Shown piece by piece: positions 1 through 8,694 of a stretch of DNA of 64,000 nt. The position numbers were made by a program, and so were the translations under genes. Origin of the DNA: JANMEX01 sp043776635 (GTDB lineage Bacteria > Pseudomonadota > Alphaproteobacteria > Rhizobiales > Rhizobiaceae); the NCBI GenBank assembly GCA_043776635.1, contig JAYVRA010000021.1, forward strand, positions 19,692-83,691, read 5' to 3'. The notes beneath the pieces were generated by a model. That model searched no databases, was not told the origin of the DNA, and saw nothing but the letters and a program-made list of their open reading frames with translations. The first letter of the stretch is position 1; each line of letters begins with the position of its first letter.

Positions 1-1557
1 GCCTGTGCCGGCATAATTGCGCCAGCCTGCACCTGCGCCAAAATTTAGTTCGAGGTTTGGCCTGATTGTACGGGTCACTGTCGCGCCGGACGAATAAAGG
101 ATTGAGCCGCTGGCGCTTGACGACGTTGCGCCTTCCACAATTGTGCCGAGGGTAAAGGCAGCATTCGTTCCGCGCATAGGTGACCAGTTTAACGTGCCCT
201 TGAGGTCTAATCCCGAAACGTCTTTTAACGCTGCATCATCAATGTTTTCCATCAACCACCCGGCGGCAATCTCGCCGGAGAGTTTTTCGCCAAGGTTGGC
301 TGCGACGCCGGCGCGAATGCCATAACGATTGGCTGAATGCTTTAAGCCTGCCGTATCGACTATATGATCGTAAAATCTGCGCCCCACCTCAGCTTCAACA
401 AACGGAGTGAGCGCCGGGGACTGGTCATAGCTGCCGCGTAAAGTAAGACTGGCGAAAGTGTTGTTGCGATCACCTTGCGGGACCGTGAAGCCGGCTGAGT
501 CTTTCGCGTTGCCATAGGTTTGGCGGGTGATTTGTCCGGTCGCGGTAACGCCGATGAGTCCGGGATCATAAGCGACGCCGAGCGTTGCCCGCAGCGTATC
601 GAGATCCGGTCGCGTATAGGGGCTGGTGAACCCGGCCGGTGCCAAAGCAGATTCCTTGGCGTGGTTCCAGCTTGCCAACCCTGTTACTTGTACAGAAGTT
701 GAAACATCCAGCCCGAAGTCTGCCTGTAGACCAAATGTCGGGTCGGATATCACCTGACCTGATAGTGTTTTACGAAACGCCCCCGTAGCTTCAAAGTTGA
801 GCCTATGGCGCGACCAATTGGACTCTGCCCTAAGTTTCAATTCTGTCTCGGAAAAAACTGCGCCTTTGCCGGTAGCGGAACTATCGGCGTTGCTGGTCCA
901 CGTAAGGCCTTGTTTCAAAGTGGGGCGTAGCGTGAATTCGCCCGCGGCAACGCCGGGCGCATCGTACGTTTCTTTGTCCTGATCCTTGCCAAGACCTTCA
1001 ATAGAGCCGACACGAATATTGTCTTTGATCTGCCTGCCGTTAGCTTCCCGCTCGCTCGCACCATTACTTGTGATGCGTTTGGCAGGGTCTGGTATTTCGT
1101 TATCCTGCGCTGCAGTTACGCCGGTTTTAACTGCATCCTTTTTAGGGAAACCGCCAGTTTGAACCACGTCAACTTTGGATGTGGCCGGATCAACGATAGA
1201 GTTTTGAGTAACGGCTTTTGTACCTGCGGGATCTTGCTTTTTAAGGGGAATAGATAAGGCCGCGATTGGCGCTCCAAGTTCGCTTTTATCATCATTAGTA
1301 TCAAGATTTGTTGGTTCATAGCGTGGCAGCAATATTACGTCGGGTACGAGGGTTGACGTCTCGAGTCTTGATGGTTTTTTCTTCTTCTTGAGTTTGGATA
1401 AGGTTTCGACGGTCACATCTTTGACGGTGCCGCGCAGGCCGGACTCTTGCGCCATGGCCTTGACGGGCAGCAAAAGGCCAAGCGCACAGGCTACCAAAAG
1501 CGGCAAGCGGCGCAATCGGCTTTTGTGCCGGTCAAAAATAGTCTGGCTTTGGTGCAT
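1..1557 (-). CDS. Outer-membrane beta-barrel protein, BBP2_2/DUF2320 type (3' end cut by window)
   Basis: The reverse strand is open from an ATG at 1557 to the window edge, giving 519 codons with no stop, so the C-terminus lies outside. The N-terminus is a signal peptide: a basic start, a hydrophobic stretch (LPLLVACALGLLLPV) and an AMA cleavage site near residue 38. A Lys-rich linker and a low-complexity periplasmic stretch follow. From about residue 190 come alternating polar/aromatic strands typical of an outer-membrane barrel (for example NWSRHRLNFEATGAF). From memory, rhizobial genomes place such BBP2_2/DUF2320 proteins next to a KpsF/GutQ isomerase, as here, where that gene is divergent. 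The family is inferred from pattern and context; no function is known to me. Confidence 0.7.
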   Translation of the reverse strand, partial: MHQSQTIFDRHKSRLRRLPLLVACALGLLLPVKAMAQESGLRGTVKDVTVETLSKLKKKKKPSRLETSTLVPDVILLPRYEPTNLDTNDDKSELGAPIAALSIPLKKQDPAGTKAVTQNSIVDPATSKVDVVQTGGFPKKDAVKTGVTAAQDNEIPDPAKRITSNGASEREANGRQIKDNIRVGSIEGLGKDQDKETYDAPGVAAGEFTLRPTLKQGLTWTSNADSSATGKGAVFSETELKLRAESNWSRHRLNFEATGAFRKTLSGQVISDPTFGLQADFGLDVSTSVQVTGLASWNHAKESALAPAGFTSPYTRPDLDTLRATLGVAYDPGLIGVTATGQITRQTYGNAKDSAGFTVPQGDRNNTFASLTLRGSYDQSPALTPFVEAEVGRRFYDHIVDTAGLKHSANRYGIRAGVAANLGEKLSGEIAAGWLMENIDDAALKDVSGLDLKGTLNWSPMRGTNAAFTLGTIVEGATSSSASGSILYSSGATVTRTIRPNLELNFGAGAGWRNYAGTG

Positions 1558-1695
1558 GTATGCCTATCGCTTCAATTAAACCACTACCAAAGCGTAAACA
1601 GGCTTGGTTAAGGTTTCCTTTATATCAAGGGTCTACACCTGCTAATATTTAATTCAGCTTTGCACTTTTGCCGCCTTTGATTTATTCCATGCGGC

Positions 1696-2691
1696 ATGAA
1701 TGACGGAATCTCCACGATGAGCGATCAATCCGCCGCTGCAAAAAGCGCTTTGCGCACCATCTCTGCTGAACGCGGCGGGCTTGACGCGCTGATAGAGGCG
1801 CTGGGCAACGGACTTGCTGAGCCTTTTGCAAAAGCAGTTGTGACACTGGCCGCAGGTAAAGGTCGCGTGATTGTTACCGGGGTTGGCAAAAGCGGGCATA
1901 TTGGCTCCAAGATTGCGGCAACGCTGGCATCCACAGGCACGCCGGCATTTTTCGTGCATCCGGCGGAAGCCAACCATGGCGACCTTGGCATGATTGCGCA
2001 GGACGATGTGATATTGGCGATGTCCTGGTCTGGCGAGACGGCGGAGCTGAAGGGAATACTCGCCTATTCGCGGCGCTACACTATTCCGTTGATTGCTGTT
2101 ACATCTGGCGATAGCTCCACATTGGCACGCGAGGCTGACGTGGTTTTGCGTTTGCCGAAGGCGGACGAGGCTTGTCCGCATGGATTGGCGCCGACGACCT
2201 CGACCTTGATGCAGTTGGCCATTGGCGATGCGTTGGCGGTAGCGCTTTTAGAGTCCCGGGGGTTTACTGCCAAGGATTTCCACAAGTTTCACCCCGGTGG
2301 ACGCTTGGGCGCAAGTCTGAAACATGTGGCGGATATTATGCATCGCGGGGAGCGGATTCCGCTGGTAGAAACCGGAACCAGTATGCGCGATGCGATTATG
2401 GAAATCACCGGTAAGGGCTTTGGCTGTGTCGGTATTACCAGCGCCGATGGCTTGCTGATTGGCATTGTTACCGACGGCGATTTGCGACGGAAGATCGATG
2501 CCGACCTGTTTTCCTTGGTGGTTGACGAGGTTATGACCCGCGCGCCGAAAACCATCAAGCCGGATATGCTGGTGGCCAAAGCGCTGGATATTGCCAACGC
2601 TTCGGCAATTACAGCGCTAATGGTGGTGGAAAATGAACGGCCCGTAGGGATCATTCATCTCCATGATTTACTACGGATTGGTGCGGCTTAG
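1696..2691 (+). CDS. kdsD: Arabinose-5-phosphate isomerase, KpsF/GutQ/KdsD family
   Basis: The 331-residue product interconverts D-ribulose 5-phosphate and D-arabinose 5-phosphate, the first step toward Kdo for lipopolysaccharide. The N-terminal SIS domain (about residues 45-190) shows GVGKSGHIGSKIAATLASTG and the MSWSGETAEL phosphosugar loop. Two CBS domains fill about residues 215-331 (GIVTDGDLRR, then MVVENERPVGIIHLHDLL). Length and architecture match full KdsD enzymes. A second in-frame ATG at 1717 (MSDQS) is an alternative start. The gene is divergent from the barrel gene and its stop abuts an inverted-repeat element. Cytoplasmic. Confidence 0.92.
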   Translation: MNDGISTMSDQSAAAKSALRTISAERGGLDALIEALGNGLAEPFAKAVVTLAAGKGRVIVTGVGKSGHIGSKIAATLASTGTPAFFVHPAEANHGDLGMIAQDDVILAMSWSGETAELKGILAYSRRYTIPLIAVTSGDSSTLAREADVVLRLPKADEACPHGLAPTTSTLMQLAIGDALAVALLESRGFTAKDFHKFHPGGRLGASLKHVADIMHRGERIPLVETGTSMRDAIMEITGKGFGCVGITSADGLLIGIVTDGDLRRKIDADLFSLVVDEVMTRAPKTIKPDMLVAKALDIANASAITALMVVENERPVGIIHLHDLLRIGAA

Positions 2692-2693
2692 GG

Positions 2694-2866
2694 TCTGGAC
2701 CTGTTAATTTTGACGAAATGGTCGAGGTGATTTTCGGCGATTGCGTTGTCGCAAAGGCTTGCCACTCGAAGAGGCCTCAGGCAACATGCCCGCATTTCCT
2801 GCGCCTTCGCTTCTAGCACTCACCAAAAATCACCTCGACCATTTCGCCAAAATTAACAGGTCCAGA
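2694..2866. repeat. Dispersed inverted-repeat element, copy A
   Basis: Two 47-base arms (2694-2740 and 2820-2866) are reverse complements except for about three positions; each contains the core ggacctgttaattttg. The arms enclose about 79 bases of unique interior. A diverged relative, in the opposite orientation relative to the interior, occurs at 19097-19280. The element fills the gap between two convergent genes, so its transcript would form a long hairpin that could act as a bidirectional terminator. No open frame is carried. It resembles a MITE or palindromic repeat unit; no parent transposon is visible. Confidence 0.8.
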
Positions 2867-2878
2867 GCTTAACGAGTC

Positions 2879-3334
2879 TTAAACCGCCTCAACCACCAAC
2901 TCATTGCCTACTACCGACGTCACCTTCACCTGAGCGCCGACAGCCAGTTCCGGACCTTTCACGCGCCAGAGGGTGTCGCCTAATTTGATGCGGCCGTAAC
3001 CGTTGGTTAAGGGTTCGGCTAAGGTTGCCAACCGACCGATCATTTGTTCGCTGCGCTTGTTGAGCAGGGGTTCATCTGTGACGTCGCCCTTGTCCATCAA
3101 GCGCTTGCCGTACCATGCCAGCACTAAAGACAAGCCAAGGAAAACCACGACTTGCGCTTCCCAAGGCCAGAACGAGGCTTTGTGGAACATGAGTGAGATC
3201 GTTCCAACGATAATGGCGGCAAGACCGAACCACAACAGGAATACACCTGGAATGGCGATTTCCAGTGCCAGCAGCACGAGGCCGATAGCGACCCAGTTCC
3301 AGGGGCCGAGTTCACCGATAATTTGAGCAATCAT
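2879..3334 (-). CDS. NfeD family membrane protein
   Basis: The 151-residue product has the short-NfeD layout. Hydrophobic segments lie at about residues 12-52 (WNWVAIGLVLLALEIAIPGVFLLWFGLAAIIVG split by turns) and 58-78. A soluble OB-like beta domain covers about residues 90-151 and ends VKVTSVVGNELVVEAV. NfeD proteins partner SPFH/stomatin proteins in the membrane, and here the SPFH gene lies 17 bases upstream on the same strand, so the two are very likely co-transcribed. The biochemical role is not settled; membrane quality control or microdomain organisation is the usual proposal. Confidence 0.85.
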   Translation of the reverse strand: MIAQIIGELGPWNWVAIGLVLLALEIAIPGVFLLWFGLAAIIVGTISLMFHKASFWPWEAQVVVFLGLSLVLAWYGKRLMDKGDVTDEPLLNKRSEQMIGRLATLAEPLTNGYGRIKLGDTLWRVKGPELAVGAQVKVTSVVGNELVVEAV

Positions 3335-3351
3335 TGTTTAATGCCTCACTC

Positions 3352-4317
3352 TTAACTGTTGTTGCCGGTTGGCGGAATGCGGCGGGCAGGCGCGGGCACC
3401 GCAGGTGTGCCGAACACTTCCTTGGCGATTGCGCCGATACCGCTGAGCGAGCCTATCAGCGATGAGGCTTCCATTGGCATCATTATAATCTTGCTGTTTG
3501 GTGCGGAGCCGATTTTGGCCATGGCTTCGGTATATTTCTGCGCCACGAAATAATTGATGGCCTGTATATCGCCCTTAGCAATGGCCATGCTCACGACTTC
3601 GGTGGCTTTGGCTTCGGCTTCTGCCAGACGCTCGCGGGCTTCAGCGTCACGGAAGGAGGCTTCGCGCTTACCCTCAGCTTCAAGAATTTGACTCTGCTTT
3701 AATCCTTCTGCACGAAGAATTTGCGCGGCGCGTTCGCCTTCCGCATCCAGAATTTGCGCACGCTTATCACGCTCGGCCTTGATCTGGCGGTTCATGGAAT
3801 CCACCAAATCTTTTGGCGGGTTGATGTCTTTAATTTCCACGCGGGTCATTTTAATGCCCCATGAATGGGCGGCGTCATCCACCACATGCAGCAGGCGGCC
3901 ATTAATGGCGTCGCGGTTGGAAAGCAGTTCGTCCAAATCCATTGAGCCCATCACGGTGCGGATGTTGGTCATGGTGAGATTGAGTATGGCGTTCTGTAAG
4001 TTGGAAACTTGATAAGCGGCTTGCGGCGCATTCAGCACTTGGAAGAAAGCCACGCCGTCCACCGATACGGAGGCGTTATCTTTAGTGATAACTTCTTGGC
4101 GCTGAACATCCATGACCTGTTCCATCATGTTCATTTTTGCGCCGACGCGGTCAACGAAGGGAACGATGAGGTTAAGGCCGGGAGTCAGCGTTTTAGTGTA
4201 ACGACCGAAACGTTCGGTAGTATAATTGTAGCCTTGCGGTACAGTTTTGACACCCATTAAAAGAAAGAAAAGCACAACGACTATAAGAGCCGGTATGATG
4301 ATGTCGAAGCCTTGCAT
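3352..4317 (-). CDS. SPFH/band 7 (stomatin-like, QmcA/paraslipin) protein
   Basis: The 321-residue protein starts with one membrane anchor (IIIPALIVVVLFFLLMGV, residues 6-23). An SPFH domain follows, with the characteristic VPQGYNYTTERFGRYTKTL start and LNLTMTNIRTVMGSMDLDELLS. Then comes an Ala/Glu-rich coiled coil (about residues 180-245, repeats of ILRAEG and ILEAEGKREA) and a Pro-rich tail. This is the standard paraslipin architecture; such proteins oligomerise into membrane scaffolds and cooperate with NfeD proteins, encoded directly downstream. Confidence 0.92.
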   Translation of the reverse strand: MQGFDIIIPALIVVVLFFLLMGVKTVPQGYNYTTERFGRYTKTLTPGLNLIVPFVDRVGAKMNMMEQVMDVQRQEVITKDNASVSVDGVAFFQVLNAPQAAYQVSNLQNAILNLTMTNIRTVMGSMDLDELLSNRDAINGRLLHVVDDAAHSWGIKMTRVEIKDINPPKDLVDSMNRQIKAERDKRAQILDAEGERAAQILRAEGLKQSQILEAEGKREASFRDAEARERLAEAEAKATEVVSMAIAKGDIQAINYFVAQKYTEAMAKIGSAPNSKIIMMPMEASSLIGSLSGIGAIAKEVFGTPAVPAPARRIPPTGNNS

Positions 4318-4466
4318 GATTTTCCGCCTGTTTTACGCAGGAACCCATCTCCCTGCTGTTTAATTTACGTATGTACGATCAGGGGCAAATTCAAATATTG
4401 GCTACCCGAAACGGTAAATATTCAACTCATTAGACTATTTTTGGTTGATGATTACTTACACGACAT

Positions 4467-5189
4467 TCAAATTCGTGTCATGCGCTTGCCAAAATCGGGA
4501 ATGTTAGGTTTTGCAAATTGTCCGGGTTGCGGCTCGGGGCGTCGTGTGATGGCGGGCATTGGCATAGCCGAGTCTTCGAGCGATGGCGCGGTGTATTGAG
4601 CCGCTCTTGCGGGCGCTTGCGGATTTGATAAAACGCGGCCCTGAATTTGAGCCAAACCCCATGCTGCCTGATAGGCCTCGATGAGGGTGACCATATCGTC
4701 ATACTTCACGCCAATTTCGGGCAGGCTGACGCCAATAGTGGCGCGTTTGCCAAGCATATGGGCTGGTTTGGCATGAAAGATCATTGCAGATTTATTGACC
4801 GTTGAAGCACTTTTGAACTCACCCCAGCCGATAAAGGTATGCTCAGAGGCACTTCCATTGGCAAAACCGGAGACACCGGCGTCTGAAAGCACCAAAATTG
4901 GTGTGCCATCGGCGTTCCGGCGCAGCTTGGTCATGATCGTGTTCATGAGATAGACCGTTGCTGCTCCGCAAATCAGTACCCGCACCATTACGGGAAACAG
5001 GTTCATCACAAAACCTACAGCGTTGAGCTCGGCATAATAGAAACCTGACCAAAATTTGGGATCAACCGAGCCATAGGTGAGCCATGCCGTGCCTGCCGCC
5101 ATGGCTGTGAATAACAAAGTCTGGCCCGCAGCCCCGCCTTTGGTGGCCAAAAACTCTCTGGGCGGTAAATCAAATGTGTTCCGGTTCAT
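4467..5189 (-). CDS. Uncharacterised inner-membrane protein with a PH-like domain
   Basis: I chose the ATG at 5189 because GGGAG lies about six bases upstream; a longer form could start at 5207. The 240-residue product has two predicted membrane segments (about residues 19-37 and 56-80). A beta-rich cytosolic region of about residues 85-180 follows, with ILVLSDAGVSGFANG and FIGWGEFKSA, the pattern of bacterial membrane-linked PH domains. The tail is rich in Pro and Ala. I do not recognise the family. It stands alone between the SPFH operon and ferrochelatase. Its role is unknown. Confidence 0.7.
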   Translation of the reverse strand: MNRNTFDLPPREFLATKGGAAGQTLLFTAMAAGTAWLTYGSVDPKFWSGFYYAELNAVGFVMNLFPVMVRVLICGAATVYLMNTIMTKLRRNADGTPILVLSDAGVSGFANGSASEHTFIGWGEFKSASTVNKSAMIFHAKPAHMLGKRATIGVSLPEIGVKYDDMVTLIEAYQAAWGLAQIQGRVLSNPQAPARAAQYTAPSLEDSAMPMPAITRRPEPQPGQFAKPNIPDFGKRMTRI

Positions 5190-5277
5190 GGCGTACTCCC
5201 TTGCCATGACTATAAGTTGAAAGTTTTGATATTTTTTAATATGATTGCTTAAAATTTTAAGGAAATTGCGGGGCTTC

Positions 5278-6342
5278 TTAAATCCAACCCTGCAACTCGT
5301 GCCTTACTAAATGCTCAATGACGGCCATGCCATCCTGTGAATCGTTGAGGCAGGGAATGTGCGTGAAATTTTTGCCACCGGCGTGATGGAAGGTTTCGGC
5401 GGCCTCAATGGCGATTTCTTCAAGCGTTTCGAGGCAATCTGACACGAAGCCGGGGTTGAATACCGCAATTGATTTCACACCATCCTTGGCCAGTTTTTCG
5501 ATGGTTTTATCGGTGTAGGGTTCCAGCCATTTTGCCGGACCGAAGCGCGATTGGAAGGTGCTGATGAGCTTATCCTTGGGCCAGCCGAGGCGCTCGCGCA
5601 GCAGGCGCGTCGTCTTCATGCAGTGGCAATGATAGGGATCGCCCTTGTCAAAATATTTCTGCGGAATGCCGTGGTAAGACGCGACGACGACTTCCGGCTC
5701 GAAATTCAGTGTTGCCAGATGGGTCTCAATTGAGCGGGCCAGCGCTTCGATATAGACCGGCTCATCATGATATTGCGGCACTGTTCGAATGGCAGGCATA
5801 TAGCGCACTTTTGCCAGCGCTTCGAAGAGCTTGTCGTTGACCGATGCGGTCGTGGCGGCAGCATATTGAGGATAGAGCGGGAAGCACAGGATGCGCTCGC
5901 AGCCTTGCTCTCTCAGTTTTGTCAGCACACTTTCCATGGATGGATTGCCATAGCGCATTGCCCAATCAACAACGACATTTGTATCGCCCTTCATCGCCCC
6001 GGCAAGTTTCTCGCCTTGAGCACGGGTGAAAGTGCGCAGGGGGGACTCATCCAATTCTTTGTTCCAGATTGTTTTATAAGCTTTGCCTGATCTGGAAGGG
6101 CGGGTCGTCAAAATTACGCCGTGTAGCAGCGGCAGCCAGATGGCGCGGGGCGTATCCACGACGCGGATGTCGGACAGAAACTCCGCTAAATACCGGCGCA
6201 TAGGGCCGTAGCTTGTGCCATCGGGCGTGCCTAAATTGACCAGCATAACGCCGATTTTGCCTATTTTAACCGCCGGATGGCCGGATGGTAGAGGCCCCAA
6301 TGCGCGGGCGGCATTACGTTTAATAGACGTGGTAAGTATCAT
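5278..6342 (-). CDS. hemH: Ferrochelatase
   Basis: The 354-residue enzyme inserts ferrous iron into protoporphyrin IX, the last step of haem synthesis. Recognisable parts are VMLVNLGTPDGTSY near residue 33, the catalytic-His segment VVASYHGIPQKYF, the CHCMKTTRLL region and the C-terminal NPGFVSDCLETLEEI acidic motif. The length is typical for alphaproteobacteria. The preceding Pro/His-rich stretch (PLPSGHPAVKIGKIG) is also seen in rhizobial enzymes. It is a stand-alone gene. Membrane-associated or cytoplasmic. Confidence 0.96.
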   Translation of the reverse strand: MILTTSIKRNAARALGPLPSGHPAVKIGKIGVMLVNLGTPDGTSYGPMRRYLAEFLSDIRVVDTPRAIWLPLLHGVILTTRPSRSGKAYKTIWNKELDESPLRTFTRAQGEKLAGAMKGDTNVVVDWAMRYGNPSMESVLTKLREQGCERILCFPLYPQYAAATTASVNDKLFEALAKVRYMPAIRTVPQYHDEPVYIEALARSIETHLATLNFEPEVVVASYHGIPQKYFDKGDPYHCHCMKTTRLLRERLGWPKDKLISTFQSRFGPAKWLEPYTDKTIEKLAKDGVKSIAVFNPGFVSDCLETLEEIAIEAAETFHHAGGKNFTHIPCLNDSQDGMAVIEHLVRHELQGWI

Positions 6343-6418
6343 AATACGAATCCATTATTCATCACATAAATAGCCGGAAATTTATTCATTTCAATGCGAC
6401 GAATATGCCCCGTAATAG

Positions 6419-6437
6419 AGCCCGCGAAGTGCGGGCT
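6419..6437. terminator. Small GC-rich hairpin
   Basis: Arms agcccgc (6419-6425) and gcgggct (6431-6437) flank a five-base loop. On the plus strand AATTTT follows; on the minus strand the tail is only weakly T-rich. It lies between the minus-strand omp10 and hemH, so it may end omp10 transcripts. Confidence 0.4.
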
Positions 6438-6449
6438 AATTTTAAAACT

Positions 6450-6540
6450 AGAGCAAGTCGAGTTCAAACGGCATGAGGATTCGTCCCGATAACCGGGCGA
6501 ATTCTAATATTTTTGAACTGATTTGAATTCGACTTGCTCT
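6450..6540. repeat. Nested palindromic intergenic repeat
   Basis: Outer arms 6450-6468 and 6522-6540 (core agagcaagtcga) pair with a single mismatch. An inner pair, gattcgtcccg and ccgggcgaattc, is nested inside. The unit is about 91 bases and lies between hemH and omp10. The form is that of extragenic palindromic elements dispersed in rhizobial genomes. No other copy was noticed in the window. Confidence 0.75.
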
Positions 6541-6550
6541 GAATTCCAGA

Positions 6551-6994
6551 TTAGCTTTGCGTGGCTGGTATTGGGACTGGTGCAAGGGCAGGCGCAACTA
6601 CAGGTGTCACTAATGGCGTTGCCGCGCGCCTTACCAAAGAGAATTGCGCACCGTTGGCTGTTGTGCAATTCAACTGGGCCGGGCCTGCAAGCAAACACGC
6701 TGCATTTACAGTTGTCTTGCGTATCAAAGATGTGAACGACAGATCAACCGTTTTCTGGTCACGGAATGTGTAAGAACCGCGCGCCATGGTAGCACCGGTT
6801 TGCGAATCTGTTGACACAAATGTTCCCCCGGCAAATCTGGCAGAATTAATGCCACGGGTATCGACCCAATCACCATCAATACCTGCGGGCCTTGGCGCTA
6901 CCAAGATAGGCTCAGGGGTGACGCCTGTTGATTGGCAGGATGATAAAAAGCCCGTCATCACAAGTATTAGAAGGCGGTTCACGGTGACGTTCAT
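6551..6994 (-). CDS. omp10: Outer-membrane lipoprotein, Brucella Omp10 type
   Basis: The 147-residue product has a lipoprotein signal peptide (MNVTVNRLLILVMTGFLSSC) with a lipobox ending at Cys20. The mature part matches my memory of Brucella Omp10 across its length: PAGIDGDWVD, then a TMARGSYTF strand, LIRKTTVNAACLL and LNCTTANGAQFSLVRR. This is a compact lipocalin-like or protease-inhibitor-like beta domain. A Pro/Val/Ala tail of about 20 residues is added at the C-terminus. In Brucella, Omp10 is a surface-exposed lipoprotein; the exact role here is unknown. Confidence 0.8.
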   Translation of the reverse strand: MNVTVNRLLILVMTGFLSSCQSTGVTPEPILVAPRPAGIDGDWVDTRGINSARFAGGTFVSTDSQTGATMARGSYTFRDQKTVDLSFTSLIRKTTVNAACLLAGPAQLNCTTANGAQFSLVRRAATPLVTPVVAPALAPVPIPATQS

Positions 6995-7185
6995 TATTGT
7001 AACTCCCCATTTCTATTGACTAATAAAGGCACTTTTTAAGCGAAAAAACAAGGCTATGGACGAAATGGAACAAGATGCATTTAAATGTAATCACAATTCA
7101 CCCCGAAATTTCAGCGAATTTTGATAATAATGGATTCACATGAACGCATTTTGCTCCAACCATTCGCCTTGTCAAAGACTTCGCA

Positions 7186-8631
7186 CTATTGCACCAGTAC
7201 GTTGCGGAATTGCCAAGGGTCTGTGAGGTCGAGATTTTCCTTGAACAGACCCGGCCGGTCATGCAGCGGGGTCCAATCGGTGAAGTGGCCTTTGAGTTGA
7301 CCAAGATACGGCGCTTGAATTTCAAGGCAGCGCTTATAGTCAATTTCATCGGTTTCAATAATGCCGGAGTTCGGGTTTTCCAGCGCCCAGACCATGCCTG
7401 CCAGTACGGCTGAAGTGACTTGCAAACCGGTGGCGTTTTGCCCCGGGGCCAGCGCACGCGCCTCTTTTAAGGTCAGGCTTGAGCCATACCAGAAGGCGTT
7501 TTTGCTATGACCATAGAGCAGAACGCCCAGTTCATCCGCACCGTCGATCAGCTCGCTTTCGTCCAGCACATGCAGTGTTTCTTGCGGGATGCCGGCTGCG
7601 CCGAACATTTCATCGAGCGAGACGATGGCGCTGTTGCACGGGTGGTAGGCGTAATGCGCGGTCGGACGGTATTTCGGTTCACCCTTTTTGCGTGGTACTG
7701 TGTAATAGTCCGAGATCGAAATCGCCTCATTATGGGTGACGAGCAGGCCAAATTGCGGTCCCTCCGTCGGGCACCATGTGCGCACGCGGGTGTCGCCGCC
7801 CGGCTGTTCTAGATAGATGGCGCAGCGTGAGCCCTTCTTGTGGCCTTTGGAGTTTTTGGGTTTCCACTTTTCATGCGTGCCCCAGCCAAGCTCGGCTGGT
7901 TGCAGGCCTTCGGAGATCAAGCCTTCAACGGACCATGTGTTCCAAAACACGCCGAATGGTTTTGAATGCTTGGTGCGCTGCGTATCACGCTCGGCAATGT
8001 GAACGCCCTTCACGCCGAGCCGCTGCATGAGCTTGGCCCAGCTCTTGCGGTCATTGATCGCCGGCTCTTCGATAAAGGGGTCGATTGTGGCCGCAAGTTC
8101 CACCAGCGCCCGTTTGACAAACCAAGACACCATGCCGGGGTTCGCCCCGCAGCATGAAATGGCTGTTGTGCCGGCGGGATTGGCTTTGCGCTCTTTCTTC
8201 ACAGTTTGGCGCAGCGCATAATTGGTGCGCGAGGCGCTGTCGGCGGTCTTGTCGTAGTAAAAGCCCTTCCACGGCTCTATAACTGTATCAATATAAAGCA
8301 CGCCAAGCTCGCGGCAGAGGCGCATAATATCAAGCGAGGAGGTGTCTACGGAAAGATTGATGCAAAACCCTTGGCCTTTGCCCTTGGTCAAAAGGGGCGT
8401 GAGCAGGTCGCGGTAATTTTCCGGGGTGACGGCTTTTTGCACATAGGCAACGTTGCGTTCATCAAGGCTGGATTTGCCGGTATCCAGCGGGTCTATGACC
8501 ACCATGCGGGACTTATCAAATTTAAAATGACGTTCTATCAGTGGCAGTGTTCCGCGGCCAATAGAACCGAACCCAATCATGACAATGGGACCGGTGATGT
8601 GGCCGTGGATCGGCCAATTTGCTGCTTCCAA
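7186..8631 (-). CDS. hss: Homospermidine synthase
   Basis: The 481-residue enzyme makes homospermidine from two putrescines (or putrescine plus spermidine) using NAD. It shows the Rossmann motif VMIGFGSIGRGTLPLI near residue 18 and the Hss signature GATAISCCGANPGMVSWFVK-like segment around residue 170. The start is a TTG at 8631 with AGGAG about ten bases upstream; no better ATG exists before the Rossmann motif. Putrescine would come from the ornithine decarboxylase encoded at 32299-33432. Homospermidine is the characteristic polyamine of many rhizobia. Confidence 0.95.
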   Translation of the reverse strand: MEAANWPIHGHITGPIVMIGFGSIGRGTLPLIERHFKFDKSRMVVIDPLDTGKSSLDERNVAYVQKAVTPENYRDLLTPLLTKGKGQGFCINLSVDTSSLDIMRLCRELGVLYIDTVIEPWKGFYYDKTADSASRTNYALRQTVKKERKANPAGTTAISCCGANPGMVSWFVKRALVELAATIDPFIEEPAINDRKSWAKLMQRLGVKGVHIAERDTQRTKHSKPFGVFWNTWSVEGLISEGLQPAELGWGTHEKWKPKNSKGHKKGSRCAIYLEQPGGDTRVRTWCPTEGPQFGLLVTHNEAISISDYYTVPRKKGEPKYRPTAHYAYHPCNSAIVSLDEMFGAAGIPQETLHVLDESELIDGADELGVLLYGHSKNAFWYGSSLTLKEARALAPGQNATGLQVTSAVLAGMVWALENPNSGIIETDEIDYKRCLEIQAPYLGQLKGHFTDWTPLHDRPGLFKENLDLTDPWQFRNVLVQ

Positions 8632-8694
8632 TTATGGTTCTCCTGATTTCACGGCGGTTTTTTGTTATTTTTGCCGGAAACCATTAAACCACAC

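Noticed and set aside
1654..2181. A 175-codon minus-strand frame opposite kdsD
   Set aside because: It is fully antisense to a clear KdsD gene and shows no motif; its openness follows from codon bias.
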